Of a stretch of 64,000 nucleotides of DNA, positions 26,287 through 38,209 are shown piece after piece. A program made the position numbers and the translations under genes. Source of the stretch: Chloroflexota bacterium. GTDB lineage: Bacteria > Chloroflexota > Chloroflexia > Chloroflexales > Roseiflexaceae. Location: contig JAGWYG010000001.1 of NCBI GenBank assembly GCA_018969485.1, positions 52,978 to 116,977 on the forward strand. Reading direction: 5' to 3'. The notes beneath the pieces were generated by a model. The model searched no databases. It saw nothing but the letters and a program-made list of their open reading frames with translations, and was not told where the DNA came from. The number at the start of each line of letters is the position of its first letter. Positions within the stretch are counted from its first letter, which is position 1.

Positions 26287-28104
26287 ATGGGAGATCGTCG
26301 CTACCGCGCCGAACTGGCCTGGCTCGCCGGCACAACGCTGGTCATCGGGTTGCTGTGGACTGTCGGTGGCGACACCGGCACAGCTGCGGTACGTCGCGCG
26401 TGGGCTGAGATCGCGGCGCAGTGGACTGCGCAGCTCGCGTCGCTCGTGGATCGCGCGATGCTGCACATCGGTGCGTGGCTGATGAGTCACGCGACGACGC
26501 TGCTGTGGCTGGCGACGTGTGCTGCCGGCTGGCTGGGATGGCGGATGATCGCCGCGCTGTGGCGACGGGCGGGGACACCCGGGCGTGCGGCCCGTCGCAT
26601 GCCCATCAGCACAGTGCTGCACCGTTCGCAGCCGGTCATGCAGCGCCGGCCGGTCCGCAGCCATGCTGCGGCGCACCGCTGGCTGTGCTGCATGCGGGTG
26701 GCCATGCGGCGCAGCCATGCCGCGGCGCACCGCTGGCTGTGCTGCATGCGGGTGGCCATACGGCGCTGGCTGGTCCACAGCCATGCCGCCATGGGGCGCT
26801 GGTTGCGCCACGGACAGCGATGGATCGTGGGGCGCTGGCGTCGTGCTCCGGCCGGATCGTCGACTGGCATCACGCTGGCACACCTCCACGACGTCTGGAA
26901 TGCGTGCGATGTCAATCACGGTCTGATATGGATCGAGCAGCGGCGGCGATACGTCAGCATGGCGATCGACACCGGTGGTGACGAAGATGTGCTGTGGCCG
27001 CTGGTCGAGCATCCGATCATGCGTCGCGCGGGCGCTCGCTGGCACGGCGATTGCATCCACGCAGCCATCCAGCCGGTCGCGCCGGAGGCGCATCACCAGA
27101 CCATCGCGCTGCCGATTCTGCGGAGACGTCTGTCGCCAGATTCCACAGTGTTGCTGCTGGCATGGCCCACGCGCCGCCAGATCATCCGGCGGCACCTGAT
27201 CGTCGCTGGTCCGTATGCGGCACGGCTGGTCGCCGACTGGCTCGCGTCCCTGGCGCAGTCACTCGCCATGGAACACCTGGCGTTCAGCGCCTGTGGTGCG
27301 CCGATGCTCACGGAATCGGCCCACGCCTGGCCGCACTGGATCGATCCACCAGGTGATGCCGATGCGACCATCGCGCACATCGATCGTCTGGTGCGACGCG
27401 GCCTGACCCGTCGCCCATGGCGTCCGGCGCTGCTGATTCTCGGTGATCTCAGCGATGCGCAATGGGAGCAGATCCCGGCGCTGGCGGCACGAGCCCGGGG
27501 CGCCCCGCTCCACTTCATCCTGCTCCAGCCGCCGATCGACCTGCATCCCATTCCTGCGCCATTTGTGCACGTCCAGAGCCATGCCGACCGGACGGCGACG
27601 GTGTGCTGCGGCACCCAGCGCCTCCGCGGTCGTCCGGCGATCCCGCCGATCGCGCAGCAGCCGCTCGCGCCGACCGCCGTACTGCCGGTGATGTGGCAGG
27701 TGGTTGCTCAGTCGATGCCCCCCGGCAGCCATGCGCGGGCTGCCGGGAGATCCGAATCCGTCGCAGCGATGCCGCCACCGCAGCGCGCTGATTGGCCGGG
27801 CTGGCCCGGCGTCGCCGATGCCGGAGAGCTCGAACAGATCGTGGAGCGCATCCTGCATGCCACAACGCTCTGGGCCGCACATCCGCCGGGACTCACCCGC
27901 GGTCGGCTGGCACAGGTGCTGCCCGATCCGTTCAAGGCACGGGCGACGGTGCTGCTGCGCTGGTTCGACGCTGCCGGGATTCTGGTGGAGCCACGCGACG
28001 AGGCTCTGCGCTGGCGTGAACCTCGGCCGCTGGCGACGATGGACCGCACGCTCATCGCCGCACGGCTCAGCGACGTCCCTGCGCCGGAGGAGATGACCCC
28101 ATGA
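26287..28104 (+). CDS. Degenerate FtsK/HerA-like ATPase-fold membrane protein
   Basis: 605 residues. Two N-terminal membrane helices are followed by an arginine/histidine-rich linker with an 18-residue repeat. From residue 304 the pattern follows the FtsK motor: HLIVAGPYAARLVADWLASLA aligns with the P-loop region but lacks the GxGKS; ALLILGDLSDAQWEQIPALAARARGAPLHFILLQPP near 381 aligns with the Walker B to motif 3 (DExxDL...ATQRP), where the catalytic aspartate/glutamate are replaced. The C-terminus (about 515-575) resembles a winged-helix. This looks like an inactive motor homologue, which would partner VirD4 or position the machine. The function is unknown. Confidence 0.55.
   Translation: MGDRRYRAELAWLAGTTLVIGLLWTVGGDTGTAAVRRAWAEIAAQWTAQLASLVDRAMLHIGAWLMSHATTLLWLATCAAGWLGWRMIAALWRRAGTPGRAARRMPISTVLHRSQPVMQRRPVRSHAAAHRWLCCMRVAMRRSHAAAHRWLCCMRVAIRRWLVHSHAAMGRWLRHGQRWIVGRWRRAPAGSSTGITLAHLHDVWNACDVNHGLIWIEQRRRYVSMAIDTGGDEDVLWPLVEHPIMRRAGARWHGDCIHAAIQPVAPEAHHQTIALPILRRRLSPDSTVLLLAWPTRRQIIRRHLIVAGPYAARLVADWLASLAQSLAMEHLAFSACGAPMLTESAHAWPHWIDPPGDADATIAHIDRLVRRGLTRRPWRPALLILGDLSDAQWEQIPALAARARGAPLHFILLQPPIDLHPIPAPFVHVQSHADRTATVCCGTQRLRGRPAIPPIAQQPLAPTAVLPVMWQVVAQSMPPGSHARAAGRSESVAAMPPPQRADWPGWPGVADAGELEQIVERILHATTLWAAHPPGLTRGRLAQVLPDPFKARATVLLRWFDAAGILVEPRDEALRWREPRPLATMDRTLIAARLSDVPAPEEMTP
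26659..26766 (+). repeat. Two 54-bp tandem repeats in the linker of the FtsK-like gene
   Basis: Copy one is 26659-26712 and copy two 26713-26766, with 52 of 54 identical positions. Each adds 18 residues around HAAAHRWLCCMRVA. A partial third copy begins at 26779 (SHAAMGRWL). Being a multiple of three it keeps the frame. Confidence 0.9.
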
Positions 28105-30932
28105 GCGCCCATACTTCGCCGCCTGGTGAGCGCATTCCGCATCCTGGGCGCTGGCACGCCGCCGGTCGTGGCATCGTGCTGGCGTGGTGGCTGCTCACGC
28201 TCGCCCGCCCGGCGCTGCTCGCGCAGCCGACCGCTGCCCCTCCGCCATCGCCGCTGCCGGTGCTGATCGACACCGGCGCGGTGCTGGCCGGCGTGCAGCG
28301 TGGCCTGGCATGGCACGTCATCGGCGACGTTCTCACCGTCGGCAGTCGGCTGATGCTCGTCGCGGTGCTCGTCGAGTGGTTGGTGCGCTGCATCCATTCC
28401 TACCGGCGCGGCGCATTTGAGCGGCGCACCGCACGCGTTTATCTGTCCATGACGCTGCCGCCAGGCATCGCTGCGGCACTGCTTCCCGGTGCCAGCCTGA
28501 GCCGCTGCCATGCCGTGCTGCAGCGGGCGGGATGCACCCTCGTCTACGGCGCGACCCATGCCGGCCGAGTCCAGGTCGGCTGGATGCTCCCCCAGCATGC
28601 CGTCCCAGACGCGGCGCTGATGCTGGCGGTGCTGCTGAGCGGAATCGTTCCCGGCGTCATGCTCCGGCGTGCCCCCGATCCACTCGAACGTGCCCTCACC
28701 GTCGGTCGAAGCGTCACTCATCGTTCCTATCGCTGCGCCGAAGCCGATGCATTCCCGCTGGCGACCGCCACCGCGCATGCTGCGACGCTCTTCGCCGCGC
28801 TCCAGCCACCCCCCGGTATTGCATGGCTCGAGGTAGCGCTCGGACTGCATGCGATGGCCACGGACCGGCGCCATCTCGATCGTGGCTGGTCGGGTCGCAC
28901 CATGGCGCTCCGCCAGCGGCTGCGCCGCCGCACCATGCTCCATCTCGCACCCGAGATCGCGGCGCTCGAGCGCCGCCTCGCCACCGCCTGCTATGCGACG
29001 ACGATCACGGTGACGGTGGTCGCCGATCCTGGCGCCGACCAGTCGGTACGCGCCACGCTGGACGCGATGGATGCCGCATTGGCCGCGCTGGCGCATGCGA
29101 CGGCCGATCGCACCCAGCGGCTGCGTGCGGTCGGTACGCGCCGCACAACCGTCCGGCGTGATCGGCGTGCTGCCATCCTACGCCGCGCGCGCCGGTGCGC
29201 CTGGCCACCAGTGGCGTGTCTGCTCGTCCCCCGGCATGCCCCAGACGCCAGCATGCTGCTCAGCGTCGCGGAGCTGGCGACGCTGTTCGAGCCACCGCTC
29301 AATCACGCCGACCCCTTCGTCGAACGGCAGACGAACCGCTGGCTGCCAGTGCCGGATCGGGCGCTCCAGCCGAATCCCCGGCGTATCGCCATCGGCTTCG
29401 CCGAGCAACTGTCCGGTCGGCTGCTGCCGGTCGGTCCCACGCTCCGTGATCTGCGCCAGATTCTGCACATCACTGCCGGTATGGGGGCTGGCAAGACCAG
29501 ATTGCTGGCGAACATCTGCCAGCAGTGCCTGCCATACGGATTCACACTGATCGATGGCAAGGGCGACGACCGTGCGGGCAGCCTGGTGGCCACGGTGCGG
29601 CGCCTGATTCCGCGGCGCGACGAAGCTCGCCTGGTGATCATCGATCCACTCGATACAGACTGGCCAGTGCCGCTCAATCCCCTGCTCGGGCATGATCGCG
29701 ATCATCCCGCCGCACGCGACATGCTCCTCGGACATGTCCTGGCACTGTTCGCCCGCCTCGATCCGGATACCTGGGGGCAGGCGGTGGGGATGCAGCAGCT
29801 TGCCCGCATGGCGACACTCCTGCTGCTCGATGGCGAGCCGGCACCTACGCTCGGCCATCTGCGAGCCGCCCTGATCGATGATGCCTACCGCGAACTGCTG
29901 CTCACCCGCTGCACGACGATGGTGGTGCGCGAGTTCTGGCGTACCGTCTTCCCCAGATTGAGCGATGGCCAGCGCGCGAGCCGCGAGGCGTTGCTGCGAC
30001 GCATCGATATGCTGCTCAGCGCCGATGTCACTCGCTCCATGCTCGCCCCCATGCCCCAGCCATTCCAGTTTCACCAGGCGATCGCCGATGGCTGGATCGT
30101 GCTGGTTCCTGTGCCCGATCTCGCACTGGGGACGCTGGCTGGCGCTATCGGCATGCTGCTGCTGCAGGCGTTTGTCCAGGCAGCATGCGCGCGCACAGGC
30201 ACAGATCAGGATCGACATGACTACCCGCTGATCATCGACGAGCTCCAGGTCGTCATCGCCGGGAGCGATGCTGATGACCTCAATACCGCGATGACACGCC
30301 TGCGGAGTTTTGGTATCCCTGGCATCTATGCACACCAGACCTTGTCACAACTGGGTGATCTTGCAGATGTGATGCTGGTGAATGCCGCGAATCGAGTGAT
30401 ATTGCAGACCAATGAACCAGATGCGTCGCGCTATGCACGAATGTATGCTGCTTATGGCATTGAAGCACGGGATATCGTCATGCAGAGTTCACACCACCAT
30501 CATTATGCTATATTCCGAAGCGACGGCAACGATGTTGGATTATTGTCGATGAAACCATTAATCTGGCCAGTTTCGCAAGAAATACCTGAAATTAAGGATG
30601 CTGGTGATGTGATTGCATCGTGGCAAACAATACTTCCAGAGCATCACTCATCAATTGACTCATTAGTCGTTCAATTGGCTTACACGAATAATCTTGGAGA
30701 GATTAATCTTGATCAGTACATCGAAATGGATGAACCGACGTGGAATTATTGGTGTGAACGCTGGATATGTATTCGTCAATACCATCGAGAGTACATTTTA
30801 CGCCACCGTCAGTCGATTAGTGATCAATTTTCCAGGCAGCAATGGTTATCGCGATTGTTAATCGCGCATCCACGTATATTTGCGATTATTGCCGAATTAC
30901 GCCTGTTAAAACAGAGCAATACCGGCAAATAA
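28101..30932 (+). CDS. virD4: VirD4/TraG-like coupling ATPase
   Basis: 943 residues. Several N-terminal hydrophobic segments, then the Walker A GMGAGKT near residue 460 and Walker B YPLIIDELQVV near 708, with a VirD4-type FTLIDGKGDD after the P-loop and a late AHQTLSQL box. Coupling proteins bring substrates to type IV machines and are normally the last step for DNA or protein export. No relaxase or mobilisation gene is near. The final third (from about 30300) is markedly AT-rich. It overlaps the FtsK-like gene as ATGA and converges with the gene ending at 30938. Confidence 0.85.
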   Translation: MSAHTSPPGERIPHPGRWHAAGRGIVLAWWLLTLARPALLAQPTAAPPPSPLPVLIDTGAVLAGVQRGLAWHVIGDVLTVGSRLMLVAVLVEWLVRCIHSYRRGAFERRTARVYLSMTLPPGIAAALLPGASLSRCHAVLQRAGCTLVYGATHAGRVQVGWMLPQHAVPDAALMLAVLLSGIVPGVMLRRAPDPLERALTVGRSVTHRSYRCAEADAFPLATATAHAATLFAALQPPPGIAWLEVALGLHAMATDRRHLDRGWSGRTMALRQRLRRRTMLHLAPEIAALERRLATACYATTITVTVVADPGADQSVRATLDAMDAALAALAHATADRTQRLRAVGTRRTTVRRDRRAAILRRARRCAWPPVACLLVPRHAPDASMLLSVAELATLFEPPLNHADPFVERQTNRWLPVPDRALQPNPRRIAIGFAEQLSGRLLPVGPTLRDLRQILHITAGMGAGKTRLLANICQQCLPYGFTLIDGKGDDRAGSLVATVRRLIPRRDEARLVIIDPLDTDWPVPLNPLLGHDRDHPAARDMLLGHVLALFARLDPDTWGQAVGMQQLARMATLLLLDGEPAPTLGHLRAALIDDAYRELLLTRCTTMVVREFWRTVFPRLSDGQRASREALLRRIDMLLSADVTRSMLAPMPQPFQFHQAIADGWIVLVPVPDLALGTLAGAIGMLLLQAFVQAACARTGTDQDRHDYPLIIDELQVVIAGSDADDLNTAMTRLRSFGIPGIYAHQTLSQLGDLADVMLVNAANRVILQTNEPDASRYARMYAAYGIEARDIVMQSSHHHHYAIFRSDGNDVGLLSMKPLIWPVSQEIPEIKDAGDVIASWQTILPEHHSSIDSLVVQLAYTNNLGEINLDQYIEMDEPTWNYWCERWICIRQYHREYILRHRQSISDQFSRQQWLSRLLIAHPRIFAIIAELRLLKQSNTGK

Positions 30933-30937
30933 TATAG

Positions 30938-33745
30938 TCACGCTGGCAGCATGTAGTAAGCATGCCACATTGTGAGTAGTGCAAGGATATTCAATGCGAT
31001 GGTCGCAACAACGACCATGAATCTGACATGGTGTTGCGTGTATCCACGGAAAAATGCACTTAATCCGACGACAAGTACAACAATCGTGATTATCATTACA
31101 GGAAATGCATACCGCGCAAATGGCAGTGGTGATGTCATTACTGTGATAAATAACCGAGAAATGCTGCCTATCCAGACGATAACAGCAGGTATTGTCAATA
31201 ATATAATGATACTTCGTTGATGGTCGTTTATGCGACGATTACCAATATAATAGATCGATCCAAGTATACTTACGGCTGTAATGCACCAGAATATCCATTT
31301 CCACCACAATCCTTCAAGTAAGACGTCGCTCCATCCATACGCACCGAATAGCGTAAATATCATCCATGGCAGTCCATCACGAATCATTGGAACGTAAAAG
31401 AAATCCCAGTCGGTAGCAGCAGTCATCAACATTGATGGTGCCAGATGCGCGAATGTATTGAATACCTCCTCAACGCGATGGTCCATCCAGGGACCGCCAC
31501 CCTGCTCAAACGATGCTGATCTGATGAGATTGGTGAATGACTGACCACCCCATGTACCACTACGGCCGGATTCGTCGCTGAATTGAGGAGGCTGATCGAC
31601 GGGAAATGCGCCCACGGCAATGACTGCGCCATCGAGATACAGGGTATTTGCCGGATCATCCGCATTGACGATGCCATCAACCTGGTAGAACAGCGAGCCG
31701 GTAAACATGGGAACCACGAATTGCCACGCGACGAACCGCGGTTGTCGGCCGATGACCGTCGGCTCGGCTGGCTGGGCAAAACGGGTGACGAAATCGCGGC
31801 GATCGTATTGCAGGCGTGGCGCCGTGGCTGTCGTCGGGCGGTCTGCCCACAGCCACGCGCCGACGGTGATCGTCTTGCCGGCCAGGCCGGGCAGCATGCT
31901 GCGGGGCACCGGATGCAACGCAGCGGGTGAGCCCTTTGCGCCCCCCTGAACCTGGAGCGCGTAGTGACCGAGGGGCGTGCCTGGCGCGGCAACTCGCAGC
32001 GATGCAGCCGGATTGACGCCACTGGAGCGATACCAGAGCACTGGATCATCCCAGCGCACGACCAGCACCGCGATGCAGATCAGCGGCGTGGCGACGACGA
32101 GAAGGATCCAGCGCCAGGGCCAGCGCCAGCGGAGCTGAAGGGCGAGCGTGCAGGCGATAAGCACGACGATTGGCGCCGTGATGGCGGTGTTCTTCATCGA
32201 CGCCGCCAGCAGCGCAGCGCCGATGCATGCAACCAGCCGGGGGAAGGTGATACCACGGCACACCAGACGGGTTGCGGCCCATAGCGTCAGACTGTAGCCG
32301 GCGATCGCTCCGACGTCGCTACTGAGCGCGGTCATCAGATCGGCGAATGTTGGCAGTAGCGCCATCGTCAGAGGTACTGCCCAACGCAGGGATGAGCCCG
32401 GGGCGGTGATCTCACGCATCGTGGCGAACCCGGCAGCAATCGTGATGAGAAACATGCCGAGCGACACCATTCGGCCGAGATAGAGCTGCCGCGTATAGTC
32501 ATGCTGATCAACGAATCGGAACGTCGCACCGACGATACGATAGTATGTCGTCGGATTGTCAATGATCTGGCGCGGGCCGGCGAGCGCTGCCAGGTCCGGA
32601 TGACGTGGCGTCGCTCGGGTGACACGATCGTTGAATGTGACCATCCAGGCATACTCCAGATGGGCTGGTTCATCGTAGTGGCGCCCGAATGGCACCATCG
32701 CGACGTACAGTCCCCCCTGCAGCAATGCGACGACGAGCGCAGCGATCAGCGCGTGGCGGTCGCGGGATAGCCAGGTGATGAGCCGCACCTCGTGCGGGTG
32801 CCAGCGGTGTGGCGCCACGATGCGTGCGATGATCAGGCCGAGCAGCAGCACACTGACGACGACCCCTGGCGCAAACCAGGCGGTCGGAAGCACGTGATTG
32901 GTCTCGAACGGATACATCGCCGCGACCCAGGCGACCGCAACGCCGATGCCGCTGACCAGCACAGCGATGGTCGTGCGCAGCCGGACCGCCGCGCGACCCA
33001 GGCCACGCATGGCGATGAGGGCCAGGAGCATCGGCGTGCTGCCGAGCAGCAGGGCACGCATCGGCCCCAGCACATCGAGCATGCGCCAGGGCCACCATGG
33101 ATCCGCGACGACGCCGAATGCCAGCGCGCTCAGCGCTACGCCCAGCCCGGGTTCGTCTGGCTCGGGGGCAAATGTTGCGATGCGCAGACGAATGCGCTCG
33201 CTTCCCTGCGCGTCGGGTGGCAGCAGCATGTGGTACGTGCGCCATCCATCGGCAAGGCGAAACTGCGCGACCGAACGCGCGCCGCGCTCGAGGTTCAGAT
33301 CGGCAGGCGGGGCATCGGCTGGTCGCGGCGACGTCAGGCGCAGGCGCAGCCAGAGCGGTTGGCCGCCGCTGCCGTCGATGATGATCGCGCCACGCCGCCA
33401 TGACCAGCGGTACGCGTCGGTCGGATTGCGCTCGAGCTCGCGAAACTCGACGAGGTGGCCATCGATGCGTGGGTCATCGCTGCTGAGCGCGACTGCCGGC
33501 CGGGCGACCGATGCGCCGCCGAGGAGCGCCGCGAACCCGGCCGCGATGAGTGCGACCACCACGATCGCGGCACGTGCCGCCGAATGAATCTGCACGCGAT
33601 GCCCCGCATCTGTCACGGCGACAGCCGCCAGCACGCCTCTCAGAGACGCTGGCGCCGGCCCCGATGCCTGCTCCGAGCGGTGGCAGCGCATGATGCGGCT
33701 GCCATCGGTGCACGACACACTACCACAGAGTTGGCAGCCTGTCAT
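30938..33745 (-). CDS. DUF2142-like multi-spanning membrane protein
   Basis: 935 residues and around 12 membrane helices. The segment FGRHYDEPAHLEYAWMVT in an extracytoplasmic loop after a helix is typical of DUF2142/PMT-like membrane proteins related to glycosyltransferases that use lipid-linked sugars. An extra domain with GQPLWLRLRLTSP and a carbohydrate-binding-like loop lie in the exported parts. The start is uncertain: the frame opens at 33745, with further starts inside the next 50 codons, and no good ribosome site. The 3' third is AT-rich. Its stop lies 5 bp from that of virD4. Confidence 0.68.
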   Translation of the reverse strand: MTGCQLCGSVSCTDGSRIMRCHRSEQASGPAPASLRGVLAAVAVTDAGHRVQIHSAARAAIVVVALIAAGFAALLGGASVARPAVALSSDDPRIDGHLVEFRELERNPTDAYRWSWRRGAIIIDGSGGQPLWLRLRLTSPRPADAPPADLNLERGARSVAQFRLADGWRTYHMLLPPDAQGSERIRLRIATFAPEPDEPGLGVALSALAFGVVADPWWPWRMLDVLGPMRALLLGSTPMLLALIAMRGLGRAAVRLRTTIAVLVSGIGVAVAWVAAMYPFETNHVLPTAWFAPGVVVSVLLLGLIIARIVAPHRWHPHEVRLITWLSRDRHALIAALVVALLQGGLYVAMVPFGRHYDEPAHLEYAWMVTFNDRVTRATPRHPDLAALAGPRQIIDNPTTYYRIVGATFRFVDQHDYTRQLYLGRMVSLGMFLITIAAGFATMREITAPGSSLRWAVPLTMALLPTFADLMTALSSDVGAIAGYSLTLWAATRLVCRGITFPRLVACIGAALLAASMKNTAITAPIVVLIACTLALQLRWRWPWRWILLVVATPLICIAVLVVRWDDPVLWYRSSGVNPAASLRVAAPGTPLGHYALQVQGGAKGSPAALHPVPRSMLPGLAGKTITVGAWLWADRPTTATAPRLQYDRRDFVTRFAQPAEPTVIGRQPRFVAWQFVVPMFTGSLFYQVDGIVNADDPANTLYLDGAVIAVGAFPVDQPPQFSDESGRSGTWGGQSFTNLIRSASFEQGGGPWMDHRVEEVFNTFAHLAPSMLMTAATDWDFFYVPMIRDGLPWMIFTLFGAYGWSDVLLEGLWWKWIFWCITAVSILGSIYYIGNRRINDHQRSIIILLTIPAVIVWIGSISRLFITVMTSPLPFARYAFPVMIITIVVLVVGLSAFFRGYTQHHVRFMVVVATIALNILALLTMWHAYYMLPA

Positions 33746-33819
33746 CTGCTCGGGTTGCTACGGGTGCAGGCATGCATTGACAGCGCGTTGAGTGCTCCGC
33801 CAGAAGGAGATACGATTCG

Positions 33820-34071
33820 TTGCTCACCACAACCCGTACCACCCGCGCCCGCGAGTTGCCGGTGGGCAGCGGCACGGTGGAGCGCGCCTGGCAGCACCGG
33901 GTGAGCGCACGGCTCACGCTCGCCGGCATGATCTGGGACGTACCAGGCGCCGAGGCAGTGGCCGTCGTCCGCGCCTGGCGGAACCGCGACCGCCGGGACG
34001 ACACGCTGCGCCTGCGCCCGCCGCTCCAGCGCCGCTACCGGCGTCAGGCGGCAGCAGCCACGGCAGCCTGA
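33820..34071 (+). pseudogene. ISKra4-like transposase C-terminal remnant
   Basis: An 83-codon frame from a TTG with AAGGAGA 10 bases before it. ELPVGSGTVERAW...RLTLAGMIW...VRAWRNRDRRDD follows the conserved C-terminal pattern (GSGxVE, R, GM.W, R) of ISKra4-type DDE transposases, but the catalytic DDE core is absent. It is probably a decayed fragment; upstream DNA to 33746 shows no more of the gene. Confidence 0.5.
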
Positions 34072-34852
34072 CAACGCATGCTTGGACCCCGGTTGCTGCC
34101 GCAGGGCTGATGCAATGTCACGCAAGCGGGAGTTGTGGTGGCCGCAGGCCTCCGAGAGCTCGTCTGTCTGCTGGTGGTTGTGGCGGCAACGCCACCGCGG
34201 CCGGCGCAGCAAACGGCGCGTGGAGCCTCACGGCATTGCATGAGCCCGGGCTGTTGCCGTGTGGCTGGTATACCACCGTCGACGAGAAGAGAGAGGAGAG
34301 GAGTGACGCCTTCGACAGATTCTGTCGTTTTGCGGGCGGCGTCGCGACAGTGACCATCGCCTGGCGGCGCGCGTCGGCAGGCTCGGGGTGCATTGGTGGC
34401 TGCTCAGGCCCGGCCGTTCCGACGCCCCCGCGGATGCCCGACACCGAGTCGTCGCCGGAAGCAGCGCCGCGTCGCAGCATCGGGCGCCCCGCTGGCGTGG
34501 CTGGTGGCTGGACATCGCTGCGCGAACCTCTGCCCGGCGTGCTGCGCGATGGTCATCGCACGACCCACCTCAGCCCGGTTCGCCGCCTGGTTGGTGCGCC
34601 ACGGTGGTTTCGGGCAACCCCGGGGTGTGATGGCAGCGCGTGAGCACGACTCGCGAGCGGGATTCAGGCATCGCGGCCGCGGCATGTGGATGACTGGCAT
34701 CGGCGCGGGCTGTGCGGAACAGCAGCCGCTGGCGCGCACCGCCGTCCCGATCCGGGGATGGTGAGCCCAGGCGTTGACCGGGCCGCGGATCCCGATGGCG
34801 CAATGATCCCTGCCCCGGTGTCGGCATACAGCACAGGACGGCGGCCTGCGCG
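34072..34852. other. Intergenic region with a weak hairpin
   Basis: About 780 bp without a recognised gene, despite open frames. At 34313-34331 a short perfect inverted repeat CGACAG-ATT-CTGTCG is followed by TTTT, which may work as a weak terminator. The rest seems to be decayed sequence, possibly from the transposase locus. Confidence 0.4.
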
Positions 34853-36061
34853 TCACACAGCGTCGAGCACGCGGCCGATGACGAACTTGAGGTACCGTCC
34901 TTCGGCGAACTGGGCCGGCACCGGGTGATCGAGCGGCTGCCCGGCTTCGTGGAACAACTGAACACGCCGATCCGCCTGGGCGCCGGCGGCGGCGATGAGC
35001 TCACGAAAGGCGTCCGGGCCGATCTGGCTGGTGCAACTGGCGCTGGCGAGCAGCCCACCCGGGGCGATGCAGCGCAGCGCCAGTGCGTTGAGCCGGACGT
35101 ACGCGCGCTGTGCCGCGTAGCGGTTCTGACGCGAGCGGGCGAAGCTCGGCGGGTCGAGGATCACCAGGTCGAAACGTTGCTGCTGGGCCTGATAGTGCTC
35201 GAGCATCGCGAAGCAGTCGGCGGTGACGAACGTATGCCGTCGCGGGTCGAGCCGGTTGCGCGCCAGGTTCTCGCCGGCAGCGTCGGCGAGCCCATGTCCG
35301 CTGTCGATGCTGATGACCGACTGCGCGCCACCGCGCAGCGCATACAGCGAGAAGGCGCCAGTGTACGCGAAGCAGTTCAGTACCGCCCTGCCGTCGGCGA
35401 GCCGCTCGATGGTGCGGCGATTTTCGCGGTGGTCGAGAAACAGACCCGTCTTCTGGCCGACGAGCAGATCGGCCGCAAACGACAGGCCATGCTCGTTGAC
35501 CACGAGCGGCCGCGGCGGATGTTCGCCCCGGACCAGCGTGAGGCGCTGCGAATCATCGTCGCCGTCATCGATGGTGTGTCGCTGCACAACGCCGCGCAGC
35601 GTCGCATCGTGATCGAGCAATGCATCGGCCACCTCCGGCACGAGCGTCGCTGCGGCGGCACCATAGGCGCGCACCACCGCATACTCGGCATATCGGTCGA
35701 CGGTGATGCCGGGCAATCCGTCACCCTCGCCAAAGATCCAGCGATACGCCGTGCAGCCCTGGGCACGGAGCGGCGCGCGCAGGTGCCACGCATCGGCGAC
35801 CCGTGCCCGTAGCCAGGCGGTGTCGGGGATACCAGCGCGGCTGAAGATCCGGACGGCAATTGGCCCCTGGCGCTGCCACAGGCCCCAGGCTTGCCAGGAA
35901 CCACACACAAGGTGAACCCAGTCGCCGTCGGCGAGCTCGGGTTGATCGGTGATGTGATTGCGGTAGACCCACGGATGGCCGCGCGTCAGTGCTTCGCGGA
36001 GCGTGGTGGCGAGGTGGATCGTCGGTGCATCGCGGCGTGGTGCCGGGCGTCGGCGTGACAT
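34853..36061 (-). CDS. rlmI: RlmI-like 23S rRNA (cytosine-C5) methyltransferase
   Basis: About 402 residues. An N-terminal PUA-like domain (LREALTRGHPWVYRNHI, VRIFSRAGIPD) is followed by an EEHD-like domain and a Rossmann methyltransferase fold: QKTGLFLDHRENRRTI, LNCFAYTGAFSLYAL for SAM, and ILDPPSFARS as the catalytic motif. The family methylates C1962 of 23S rRNA. The ATG at 36061 was chosen because it falls just past the ligA stop and gives the family length; the frame extends 70 codons upstream. Confidence 0.85.
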   Translation of the reverse strand: MSRRRPAPRRDAPTIHLATTLREALTRGHPWVYRNHITDQPELADGDWVHLVCGSWQAWGLWQRQGPIAVRIFSRAGIPDTAWLRARVADAWHLRAPLRAQGCTAYRWIFGEGDGLPGITVDRYAEYAVVRAYGAAAATLVPEVADALLDHDATLRGVVQRHTIDDGDDDSQRLTLVRGEHPPRPLVVNEHGLSFAADLLVGQKTGLFLDHRENRRTIERLADGRAVLNCFAYTGAFSLYALRGGAQSVISIDSGHGLADAAGENLARNRLDPRRHTFVTADCFAMLEHYQAQQQRFDLVILDPPSFARSRQNRYAAQRAYVRLNALALRCIAPGGLLASASCTSQIGPDAFRELIAAAGAQADRRVQLFHEAGQPLDHPVPAQFAEGRYLKFVIGRVLDAV

Positions 36062-36065
36062 ACCA

Positions 36066-38183
<2,118 letters not shown>

Positions 38184-38209
38184 CTACGCCACCCGCGATC
38201 GCATCATGC

